DNA of 64,000 nt from Panopea generosa (lineage: Eukaryota > Mollusca > Bivalvia > Adapedonta > Hiatellidae). The first letter of the stretch is position 1, and every line of letters begins with the position of its first letter. The notes beneath the pieces are model-generated. The model saw only the letters and a list, made by a program, of their open reading frames with translations. It was not told the origin of the DNA and ran no database searches. The DNA lies in NCBI GenBank assembly GCA_029582155.1, contig CM055901.1, positions 20,873,597 to 20,937,596 on the forward strand. The letters are read 5' to 3'. This document shows, piece by piece, positions 34,581-47,100 of this stretch. The position numbers were made by a program, and so were the translations under genes.

Positions 34581-36010
34581 TATGGTGTCCAGGCTGCAGT
34601 CAGCTTTATTCAATCTGGCATACTGGTTGCAGTCAGCTTTGTTTAATTTGATGTCCAGACTGCAGTCATATTTGTTTAATCTGGTGTTAAGACTGCATTC
34701 ATGTTTGTTTAATCTAGTGTCCAAGCTGTAGTCAGCTTTGTTTTATCTGATGTCCAGGCTGCAGTCATATTTGTTTAATTTGGTGTTTATGCTGCAGTCA
34801 TATTTGTTTAATCTGGTGTTAAGACTGCATTCATCTTTGTTTAATCTTGTGTCCAAGCTGTAGTCAGCTTTGTTTTATCTGATGTCCAGGCTGCAGTCAT
34901 ATTTGTTTAATTTGGTGTTTAGGCTGCAGTCATATTTGTTTAATCTGATTCCAGGATGCAGTCAGCTTTGTTTGATTGGGTGTTTAGGCTGCAGTCATAT
35001 TTGTTTAATCTGGTGTCCAAACTGCAGTCATATTTGTTTAATTTGGTGTTTAGGTTGCAGTCATATTTGTTTTATCTGGTGTCCAGGCTGCAGTCAGCAT
35101 TGTTTAATTTGGTATTTAGCCTGCAGTCATATTTGTTTAATCTGATGTCCAGGCTGCAGTCAGCTTTGTTTAATTTGGTATTTAGCCTGCAGTCATATTT
35201 GTTTAATCTGATGTCCAGGCTGCAGTCAGCTTTGTTTAATTTGGTGTTTAGGCTGCAGTCATATTTGTTTAATCTTGTGTCCAGGCTGCAGTCAGCTTTG
35301 TATAATATTGGTGTCCAGGCTGCAGTCATATTTGTTTAATCTGGTGTCCTAGGCTGCAGTCAGCTTTGTTTAATCTGGTGTCCAGGCTGCAGTCAGCTTT
35401 GTTTAATCTGTTGTCCAGGCTGCAGTCAGCTTTGTTTTATCTGATGTTTAGGCTGCAGTCATATTTGTTTTATCTGATGTCCAGGCTGCTGTCATTTGTT
35501 TAATTTGGTGTTTAGGCTGCAGTCATGTTTGTTTGATCTGGTGTCTAGACTGTTGTTATCTTTGTTCAATCTTGTGTTAAGGCTGCAGTCATCTTTGTTT
35601 TATCTGATGTCCAGGCTGCAGTCATATTTGTTTAATTTGGTGTTTAGGCTGCAGTTATATTTGTTTAATCTGGTGTTTAAGCTGCAGTCAGCTCTTTTTA
35701 ATCTGGTGTTTAGGCTGCAGTAATATTTGTTTAATCTGGTGTTAAGGTTGCAGTCATATTTGTTTAATCTGGCATACATACTGCAGTCACGTTTGTTTAA
35801 TCTAATGTCCAGGCTGCAGTCATATTTGTTTAATCTGGTGTTTAGGCTACAGTCATATTTGTTTAATCTTGCATACAGGCTGCAGTCATATTTGTTTAAT
35901 CTGATGTCTGGACTGCAGTCATGTTTGTTTAATCTGGTGCTTAGACTACAGTCATCTTTGTTTAATCTAGTATTGTCATATGTTCTATTGTGCCTATGCT
36001 GCAGTCATAG
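34581..36010. repeat. 33 bp minisatellite, about 43 copies
   Basis: Unit ggctgcagtcatatttgttt plus aatctggtgtcca. Abuts the 27 bp array through a hybrid unit near 34575-34590. The open frames on both strands reflect the 33-base period. Confidence 0.95.
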
Positions 36011-36014
36011 TTAA

Positions 36015-36860
36015 AGAGAAAAATTAAGCAAACTTACCTGGGGCAAGAACGACTATCGCTCCGCCCAATGGCCACGTAGCATTGTTACAATGTAGTGTTT
36101 ACTTAGACATCGTTTGTTTGTCAAGACATCGTTTGTTTGTCTAAGGAAAATGGCAGGGTAGCAACCGATATTGATTTCTGATCGGATTATTGACTTGTTA
36201 AAATGACAGCCTGCACCAGGTCAAGTGAAAACAGAACAATATTTGCTACATGTAACTCTTGGTATGATATCTCCAATTACTCACCCAGCTGTGGTTAATA
36301 GTACTGTTCAAGCTTTAAAAGACTATAAGAGATAGAATATCCTCTCAATTCCATAAATTCTAATAAGAAAATGTTAAATAGCATTTAAGTATATAATTAG
36401 AATTTTAAAGAGATATTTCTCCCTGTCAGGAGGGAAGCAGTCACGTAAAAATAGTAAAAGCTTGGAAGAAAACATCTCAAATTTAATTATATAATTTATT
36501 ATAACATTAGTTGAGGACTGTTATAGCATTCTGTGTGTAATAAATTAATTTTGTTACATCCTTCAATGCAGGTTACTGGAAATAGGTGCAATTTAGTGGA
36601 ACAGACTGTTTCAGTGACGTCATTTGGTTGTGCTTTTACATGACGATACCCAAATTACTATCATTTGAAATATATCAGAAAGTACAATGACAACTGCCGT
36701 ATATTGAGTTGAATTTAATTTACATAATTATATTTGTGCATGGAAGTCCTAATTAGTTGTAAGCATGAAAACTGTTAAAATAATTTGAAACCTCACTTGG
36801 AAAATTAAATTCTACTTGTTGCTTATTAAAAAGCAATATAAACCAGATTAGTGAGCCTTT
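36015..36860. other. Single-copy-looking stretch between arrays
   Basis: No gene recognised. 36030-36100 is richer in G and C, holds ccgcccaatggcc (GC-box and CCAAT-like) and aaacttacctgg, the reverse complement of a consensus 5' splice site. It could belong to a promoter or first exon on either strand; the missing 5' exons of TRAPPC13 were looked for here and not found. Confidence 0.3.
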
Positions 36861-36864
36861 AATA

Positions 36865-37870
36865 GTCTAGGTTGTTAAGCCTCAGGAACCAGGTTAGTGA
36901 ACCTTAAACAATCTAGGTTGGTGAGTCTCAGGTACAATGTTGGTGAGCCTTTAACAATCTAGGTTGTTGAGCCTCAGGAACCAGGTTAGTGAACCTTAAA
37001 CAATCTAGGTTGGTGAGTCTCAGATACTATGTTGGTGAGCCTTTAACAGTCTAGGTTGTTGAGCCTCAGAAACCAGGTTAGTGAACCTTAAACAGTCTAG
37101 GTTGGTGAGTCTCAGGTACAATGTTGGTGAGCCTTTAACAATCTAGGTTGTTGAGCCTCAGAAACTATGTTGGTTAGCCTTTAACAGTCTAGGTTGTTGA
37201 GCCTCAGATACTATGTTGGTGAGCCTTTAACAGTCTAGGTTGATGAGTCTCAGATACTATGTTGGTGAACCTTTAACAGTCTAGGTTGTTGAGCCTCAGG
37301 AACCAGGTGAGTGAACCTTAAACAATCTAGGTTGGTGAGTCTCAGATACAAGGTTGGTGAGCCCTTAACAATCTAGGTTGTTGAGCCTCAGATACTATGT
37401 TGGTGAGCCTTTAACAGTCTAGGTTGTTGAGCCTCAGGAACCAGGTTAGTGAACCTTAAACAATCTAGGTTGGTGAGTCTCAGGTACAAGGTTGGTGAGC
37501 CCTTAACAATCTAGGTTGTTGAGCCTCAGATACTATGTTGGTTAGCCTTTGACAGTCTAGGTTGATGAGTCTCAGATACTATGTTGGTGAGCCTTTAAAA
37601 GTCTTGTTTGTTGTGCAAAATACAAAAAATAACAAAAATACAAAATACAAAAAAGTATTGGTTGCTGAACCTCAGATACTGTGTTAGTGAGTCTTAGTTA
37701 CTAAGTTGGTTAGCCTTTAAATGTTTTGGTTGTTGAGCTTCAGAGAGACTTTGTTAGTGAGCCTTTAAAAAATCTTGGTTGTTAAGCCTCAGATACTATA
37801 TTGGTGAGTCCTAGATACTAAGCCTTTAAAAATCTTGGTTGTTGAGCCTCAGATAAAGACTATATCAATG
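36865..37870. repeat. About 46 bp minisatellite, about 21 copies, dimeric unit
   Basis: Unit gttggtgagcctttaacaat plus ctag followed by gttgttgagcctcaggaacc; the two halves are related to each other. Degenerates after 37600. Ends about 130 bases before the first visible TRAPPC13 exon. Confidence 0.9.
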
Positions 37871-38002
37871 AGCCTCAGGGATTAAGCTGGCGATTATCAT
37901 AGACTATAATACTGGTTTGAACTTACTTATTTTACATCAATTGTGAAACAAGCATCCTGAACAGTGATGTTACTTTGACATTTTTGATGTTGCTTGTTTC
38001 AG

Positions 38003-38133
38003 GCTGATTTGCAGACAAGCTCACAGCGTCTGTTATTGACGGGAGTAAATACTCAGCCAGTATCGGACCTGAAACCAGAGCAGAGTATTGATGATGTCAT
38101 ACAGCATGAGGTCAAGGAACTTGGAACCCACAT
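38003..38133 (+). CDS. TRAPPC13: TRAPPC13 exon with [10 protein letters not shown]
   Basis: Acceptor cttgtttcag, donor gtaagt. Starts [16 protein letters not shown] and ends VKELGTH plus two bases of Ile. Entry phase 0, exit phase 2. In human TRAPPC13 the matching segment starts near residue 100, so one or more earlier exons are missing here. Confidence 0.9.
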
Positions 38134-41100
38134 GTAAGTATTAGCTTATACTAATTTATTTTATCTCGATTGTGAATAAAGCTCAGAGCTTATACGAACC
38201 ACTTTCGAGTTCACTTCCTGGGTAGAACCAGTACTGAGTGTTGTGTTTTTTAAACGGTGTCTAGTCGGGCTGAGGACAGAATCTGCAACCTCTGTGTATG
38301 AGGGGCCAACACTTTATCCACTGCACTACAACCCTGTTTAATGTAAGAATTCATGTATGGTTGTCACAAGATGAAAATATAAATATATGAAAATTTGTTT
38401 TATTATATCACATGAGTTAATTGCTTGAGTGAGCTATTCTGATCTCCTTTTTTCTATCATTCATCCCCACTCCAATATACTGGGTTAGGAAGCATCTTAT
38501 AATACAAGTTGGTACCATTTATTTTTAGCTCACCTGAGTGATTCTGTCCTGTGTGCACCTTGGCACCTGCATTTTTCTTGTTGATTTTCACTAAACTTAC
38601 ACAGTAGTAAGATAATCATAGTCTTAGGCTAGTTCTTGAACTAGCCGAGTTCGATAATTGATGTCAGAGTTGTGGCCCTTGAATTGTCAAAAAAATCACT
38701 ATATGTGGCCCTCTTGTTAAAATGTGACAGTTGATTTGACAGTGGTGTAGACCTTTACAGATAAAGGGTTATGCATACAATAATCTAGACATAGGGTAAA
38801 ATATTAACAGTAAATGGCCTTAACCGCCGTTTTCAACACATGGTAGGTTATATATGGCATCCAGTTTTAATGGCGGAGGAAGACCTCAAAATAAAACCGT
38901 TTTCCTTTTGCAAGTAATTGATTCACTTTCTCACAAAGAGTTTTTAGACCAAGCTGGACTTGAACATTTGACCCCAGTGGTAAGAGGTAAGTGATCGTGA
39001 GACAGACCACTTGGCCACGGAGGTCTCATATAAACAATAAACAATGCAAGAGAAAAAATATAATGTATTTAACAAACTTTCTTTTCAAACAGACACGATA
39101 AGCTCAGTCGGTAGCATGTCATCTGACTATCAATTCAGTGGTCGTAAGCTAAAATCCCCGCCCGGCCACAGTTGCCGTTATGATTGATATACAACATTGT
39201 GTTTCATAATCATTCATCTCTCATTGCTGATTCAAGTTGGGAAAGTTATCAGTTACTTGTGAAGATGGGGTGTGCTCAAGTACTGGTTAACCTTGCAGGA
39301 TTCCAGGAAAGAGTGGTTAGGTTAAATGATCATCTGTTAGCCCTCTATGGTATAAGAATGGCTCTAAATAGCAATCATGTTCATTTCTTTATTTTGTTCA
39401 CAAAATTGCATACTGTCCCTTTTTTTGAACATTCTGTTTTATGTTTTTATTTGATTCAGATTGGTGTGTGCTGTTAGTTATACAACCGAGAGTGGTGAGA
39501 AAATGGCCTTCCGAAAGTTCTTTAAATTCCAGGTAAATTATAGTTTAACCATAAAAAGTTCTTTAAATTCCAGGTAAATCATATAACCTGAGATAGCTCT
39601 TTAAATTCTAGGTAAATTATAAAACCTGGAACAATTCTTTAAATTTCAGGTAGTTCATTTAACCTTGGATAACTTTTCAAAGTCCAGGTATATCATACAA
39701 ACTTTAAAATTCATGATGAATTATAAAACTTTGAAAAAAGTAATTAGAGGTAAATTATATGAATAAAATTATGTAATCCTCAAAAATGTTAGGTAACTTT
39801 AATAAATATTGTGACTTAATGATTAGAAGGTTTAGCAGAAATTTAATTCAAGGTGAAATAAATAATAGGAAAAATGCCTTAAATTCCAGAGTGTTTGTTA
39901 CAATTTTGATAGATTGATGACACCCATTAATTTCCGACAATTCTGCCCATTTGTTGCAGTGTATAATTACATATCTTTAAACTGTTATAGCATCATCAAA
40001 CAGTACTCAGTGTCATCCAAATTTGGTAGAAATCAGTGAAAATTTCCAATGTAATGTTTTCATAATAATTATGTACAATAGAAATGATACAATATTTATG
40101 CACTTTCAACAAAAATAATGCCCAACCGATTTACACTGTGCAGCTCTAATTCTTGGCCACAAGAAACTTGCAATCATCATGTAAGAGAGGTAATTCTTAA
40201 GTAAGACCTGTGTTATTTTGTAATCCATCGTCATTTGTATTTCGAGAAATGTTCTGGACAATGTGCTGGCAGTTGGTCAATATCGGTTATGGGTCATAGG
40301 ACAGTATTCCCATAGGAACTGTGTTTTGCATAGAATAAAACGAGTTCATTTATACTAATTTATTTTAGCTCATTTGGGAAGAAAGCTAAGAGCTTATATG
40401 AACCGTTCTTGAGTCCACTTCCTGGGTTGTTGTTTTTTGACAGGCATCAGGTCAAGCTGGGGAACAAACCCACAACCGCTGACATGAACAGCCAACACTC
40501 TATCCACTACACTACAATCCTGCTTAAAACTAGTTGTTTTTAATTTCAAATCTGGCAGTATTGTTGATGAACCCTGGGTTGGCTGTTTCTATCTGTGATA
40601 TCAGTTGAAAACAATGTAAACCCAGATCTTGGCTTTGGGATAACGCTGGTCTCACCAGGGTGACCATTGTTTTGATCTAGGTTGATGGATTATCATTAAA
40701 ACCCCTTAATTATAATGGAATGGTCCAAGGAATAGTTTATCATAGAACTGGCTCAGTAGTCCATCTGACTATCAATCCAGGGGTCGTGAGTTTAAATCCC
40801 TGCATAGCCACAGTCTCCGCAATGATTGATCTACAACAGTGCGTCTCATTATCATTCATATCTCGCTGCTGATTCAAATGGGAAAGTCATCAGTAATTTA
40901 CTTGTGGAGACAGGTGTGCTTGAGTACTGGTTAACCTTTCAGTATCCAAGGAAAAATTGGTTAACTGATCATCTGTTAGTGAAATGATGCTAAATTTTCA
41001 ATCAATTAATTCAATTATTATAATCAGTAAATTAATTTTTTAAACTTTCCTAGCTTTCCTGGCCAGAAGATACAGTAGCATATGAAATGTACTATGTTAA

Positions 41101-44100
41101 ATAGATATTCCCACTTAAAATTGCTAAATATTTTTTCACATAAATGGGTAAACAGGTCATATTATTTCATTTTGATGTCAGTTTTATCAATTATACAGGT
41201 GTACAGGTAGTTAAAATTGTTTCATCTTAAAAAGAATCCAAAGGACAATGTGAAAGTCATCAAGCAGTATTTAAATGTTGCTTATTTATAGAATGGGGAT
41301 TTCGTTTCAAGTGTTCAAACCATTCCGAATTTATTAATTAATGATAATGAGATACTTTTTATCCATTTTTACCTGATACCCTTTAAAAATGGCACTTAAG
41401 ATAATGTTAATGAAAAAGATTTAAATTATATAACCTGTGATGTGGGAAAACTGAAAATGAAAATCTCAAATGAGTGCTCATTTATTATTGAATTTATCAA
41501 ACGAGTTGGTAAAAATATATAATACAAGACTATATTAGTTTCCATCAGCCATTGTATGATGTTACATGTCGCTAAAATATTGTCATTTTACATGATAAAT
41601 CAATGTCATTTATATATTTGGGCAAGTCTGAAAATTGTTTAGCATTTTACATATGAAAACCGAATTATACAGATAACATCGAGTGACCAATCAGAAGTGA
41701 TATTACACTAGATAAATATCTTAATATGTCATAGGTTTGTCAGCTCCTGCCCAAAAAATAATGTGATAAAAATGTATATTATATTAAAAATATCATAAAA
41801 TAGAACTTGATTTATATTAATTTTGTTTACTGTTACAGGTTCTTAAACCACTTGATGTTAAAACCAAGTTTTACAATGCTGAGGTACGTATTGTTGAGGT
41901 ACCCGGGGTCAGGGCAGATAAACGTCCCCTGGGGATTATCCCACCTTCAATAATATCCTTCCTACATAATGTTCATAGTGTCCTAGTTTCTGTTATCTGT
42001 AGTAAGACCCTTTGCGTCTATGTCATTTGTCCACATATGTGTATTGATATATTGCTTATAACTGTTGTGTGTTAAAGGTTGAATCATGCATGTGAGTTGT
42101 ACATGATTGTAACATGTAACATTTTCGTTTTTGAAAAGGGTTTAACACCATTTTCAACTCGCTTGTGACAAGTTACATATGGCATATCCAGTTTTATTGG
42201 TGGAGAAAGACCTCAGAATAAATCTGAGTAGAACCCCTGTCCTTTTACAAATTGCTCACAAACTTTCTCACAAAGTTTTAAGCCCGAGTGGGGCTCACAC
42301 CTATAACCTCATTGGTTAATGGTAAGTGTTCATGAGATGACAGCCTCTTAGGCTACTTGGCCATGCTGGACCCTAATATGTAACATGCCTTTACACACAC
42401 ACGCACTGTTGTCCATGGCTGAGTGGTCGGATGCACTGGCTCAGGACCACTTGCCTCTGATAGTTGAGGTCATTGCTCGGTGCAAATGCTTCATGTGAGA
42501 AAACTCATAAGTTATTGTGTAAGGATTCATGTACATGCATCTGCCCTCTTCCTTCACTAATATAACTCGTTATACCCAATAATGTGATGAAATCATCTGA
42601 ATGAGTCATGTGACAGTCATGTGACAAAATCATGTGACACCAGTTACACAATGTCACTTTGGTTACTTGTTTAAATGTTTTATACAAAAATGATGTTGGT
42701 AACTTTCTGAATCACAATTTTTATACAGAGACCTGTAACAAAAGCATAAAAGTGGGACAGTTGTGCTGTGGATACAGTGTTAGCCTGAAGCCAAGCATTC
42801 AACCCCTAGCTCAAAGCAATGTTCTGGCTCTCCGAAAACACTTGTCCTTCTATTCCATGCATAGTAAACTGAATACCTATGAAAGCTACGTGACAAAGTT
42901 ATATATGACTTGTACATCAAAACTGTACAGGAAGTGACAAGGAAGTTATTTCACACACATATACCGGATAAGGATATCTGCCACTTGACTAGTACCAGAT
43001 ATTCTATCTCACCCAAAGGTCAAGTTTACAAACATTGAGAATGTCACACATATTTGACATGTGACAAATTAATTTCTCACATACATCGGATTATAAGAAT
43101 CTTACATGTGTTTAAGGTTCGGATAAAAAATTTCTTCCCCCTGATGGGTAACTGTTTTGGCAAGAACGAGGCTCTGCCAAGAGATTAAATTTTCTATCCT
43201 AACCAAAAAAACTATGAATGATTCTTTTCCTTGATCCATCCCTGGACTGTCATACACAATGGAATGACATCATTACCATATTTTCAGAAGATGGTAAATC
43301 AATGTATTTGTCAATAAAAAAATGTAAAAAATCTTGACCGGTATACAAGAAAATTAATCAATTGAGATAAAGATATTCCGACACTTGGTATCACTGTTTA
43401 TTAATGGAGCCTTGCCAGAACTTCAGATGTAATGAAAATTGTTCAAACTCGGGTTGGCATGTCCCTATCTCAAACTAATACAACAGTAAAACATCAGGTT
43501 GGAATATCCCTATCTCAATGTAATACAAAACTGAAACCTGAGGTTGGAATATCCCTATCTCAACCTAATACAACACTGAAACCTCAGGTTGGAATATCCC
43601 TTTCTCAACCTAATGCAACACTGAAACTTCAGGATGGAATATCCCTATCTCAACCTAATGCAACACTGAAACCTCAGGATGGAATATCCCTATCTCAACC
43701 TAATACAACACTGAAACCTCAGGTTGGAATATCCCTATCTCAACCTAATACAACACTGAAACCTCAGGTTGGAATATCTCTATCTCAACCTAATACAACA
43801 CTGAAACTTCAAGATGGAATATCCCTATCTCAACTTAATGCAACACTTGAACCTCAGGTTAAAGTATCCCTATCTCAACCTAATACAACATTAAAACCTC
43901 AGGTTGGAATATCCCTATCTCAACCTAATTCAACACTCGAACGTTAGGTTGGAATATCCCTATCTCAACCTAATTCAGCAGTGAAACTTCTGGTTGGAAT
44001 ATCCCTATCTCAATCTAATATAACAACTGAACCTCAGGTTTGAATATCCCTATCTTAACCTAATACAACAGTGAAACCTCTTGTTGGAACATCCCTATCT

Positions 44101-47100
44101 CAACCTAATTCATCAGTGAATCCTTGGGTTGGAATATCCCTATCTCAACCTAATACAACACTGAAACCTAAGGTTGGAATATCCCTATCTCAAACAAATA
44201 CAATACTGAAACCTCAGGTTGATATATCCCTATCTCAAACTAATACAACACTGAAACCTTTGGTTGGAATATCCCTATCTCAAACTAATACAACACTGAA
44301 ACCTCAGGTTGGAATATCCCTATCTCAAACTAATACAACACTAAAACCTCAGATTGGAATATCTCTATCTCAAACCAATACAACACTGAAACCTCAGGTT
44401 GATATATCCCTATCTCAAACTACTACAACACTGAAACCTCAGATTGGAATATCCCTATCTCAAACTACTACAACACTAAAACTTCAGGTTGGAATATCCA
44501 TATGTCAAACTACTACAACACTGAAACCTCAGATTGAAATATCCATATGTCAAACTACTACAACACTAAAAACTCAGATTGGAATATTCATATGTCAAAC
44601 TACTACAACACTAAAACCTCAGATCGGAATATCCCTATCTCAAACAAATACAACACTGAAACCTCAGGTTTGAATATCCCTATCTCAAACTAATACAACA
44701 CCAGAGACTTCAAGTTAGAATATCCCTTTGTCTACCTAATACAACACTGAAACCTCAGGTTGATATATCCATATCTCAAACTACTACAACACTAAAACCT
44801 CAGATTGGAATATCCATATGCAAACTACTACAACACTAAATCCTCAGATTGGAATATCCATATCTCAAACTAATACAACACTGAATCCTCAGATTGGAAT
44901 ATCCCTATTTCAAACTAATACAACACTGAAACCTCAGGTTGGAATATCCTTATCTCAACCTAATACAACACTGAAACCTCAGGGTGGAATATTCCTATCT
45001 CAAACAAATACAACACTGAAACCTCAGATTGGAATGTCCCTATCTCAAACTACTACAACACTAAAACCTCAGATTGGAATATCCATATGTCAAACTACTA
45101 CAACACTAAAACCTCAGATTGGAATATCCCTATCTCAAACTTCTACAACACTAAAACCTCAGATTGGAATATCCCTATCTCAAACTACTACAACATTAAA
45201 ACCTCAGATTGGAATATCCATATGCAAACTATTACACCACTAAATCCTCAGATTGGAATATCCATATCTCAAACTAATACAACACTGAATCCTCAGATTG
45301 GAATATCCCTATTTCAAACTAATACAACACTGAAACCTCAGGTTGGAATATCCTTATCTCAACCTAATACAACACTGAAACCTCAGGGTGGAATATTCCT
45401 ATCTCAAACAAATACAACACTGAAACCTCAGATTGGAATGTCCCTATCTCAAACTACTACAACACTAAAACCTCAGATTGGAATATCCATATGTCAAACT
45501 ACTACAACACTAAAACCTCAGATTGGAATATCCATATGACAAACTACTACAATACTAAAACCTTAGATTGGAATATCCATATGTCAAACTACTACAACAC
45601 TAAAACCTCAGATTGGAATATCCATATGTCAAACTACTACAACACTAAAAACTCAGATTGGAATATCCATATGTCAAATTACTACAACACTAAAACCTCA
45701 GATCGGAATATCCATATCTCAAACTAATACAACACTGAAACCTCAGGTTGGAATATCCCTATCTCAAACAAATACAACACTGAAACCTCAGGTTGGAATA
45801 TCCCTATCTCAAACTAATACAACACCAGAGACCTCAAGTTAGAATATCCCTTTGTCTACCTAATACAACACTGAAACCTCAGGTTGATATATCCCTATCT
45901 CAAACAAATACAACACTGAAACCTCAGGTTGGAATATCCCTATCTCAAACAAATACAACACTGAAACCTCAGGTTGGAATATCCCTATCTCAAACTACTA
46001 CAACACTGATACCTCAGGTTGGAATATCCTTATCTCAAACAAATACAACACTAAAACCTCAGGTTGGAATATCCCTATCTCAAACTAATACAACACTGAA
46101 ACCTCAGGTTGGAATATTCCTATCTCAAACTAATACAACACCAGAGACCTCAAGTTAGAATATCCCTTTGTCTACCTAATACAACACTGAAACCTCAGGT
46201 TTGAATATCCCTATCTCTACCTAATACCAATAACAGATTCTTATTAGGTTGTACTTGTATGCGACTCTGACTATATGCAACCTTATTTCAGGTTATATGT
46301 TGTAAGTTATCACACTAATATTATACATTTAATTGTTTATTTTGAATTTATAGGCCTGGGTTTATGTCTTTACAAGCATGCTCTAATGTAACCGTATATG
46401 TAAGGCTATGAAATTCATGCAGCTGGCTTAGAAGTATGTACAAGCTGTGCATACTCATTCAATTTTTTATGGATTGTTTGTATGGGGTTCTGTGTCTTTT
46501 TTCAGCAATAATTCAGTTATATAATGGTGGTTAGCGCACATAATCATCTGTCCTTCGTATCTGCTAGGCAGCCAGGCCAGGATTTTGTTCTTTCATGGGA
46601 GTATTATTCAGATATTTGTCATTATGTTGTTCAGAGATTTTCTTTTAGCAAGTGCAAGCCATATTTAGAAATGTATAGACTGAGTGACTTATCTGATGTT
46701 AAAGAATCTTTTACAGATTTGACTTTTGGTTCTTATGAAGCCAATAGCAATATTTGAAAAAAATAACAAAAGAAAAAAGGCTTCCTTCACTATGAAATGT
46801 TCTATGTGTACATTTATTGAGCAATAATGTAACTTTGAGAAACTTTGATTTTTTTTTGTAATAAATCAGAGAAGTGGTTTGTTCCATGGTACTTTTATAA
46901 CTTCCTATATGTACATTTCAACAGTTATTGGTCTAAATGAAATATACAAACAAACCACATAAAGCAGGGCAGTGTTGGTTGCTCAAGCCAGAGATTGCGT
47001 GTCCAATCCCAAGTTCACCCAAATGCCTCAGTACTTGTTCTACCCAGGACTAGAGGTTCATAATTATAATCTTTGAGCTTTCTTCGCAATTGAACTAGAA

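Noticed and set aside
36030-36200. A U1 snRNA gene, from aaacttacctgg
   Set aside because: Only the first dozen bases fit; the rest shows none of the U1 stem-loops or Sm site.
43432-45727. Open frames of 78-200 codons in the 45 bp array
   Set aside because: Same cause: the 45-base period. They lie in a TRAPPC13 intron and in different frames after each slip.
46524-46757. A 77-codon open frame beginning [11 protein letters not shown]
   Set aside because: Non-repetitive and preceded by an acceptor-like site, but no homology, no donor, and no place in the TRAPPC13 protein between the flanking exons.
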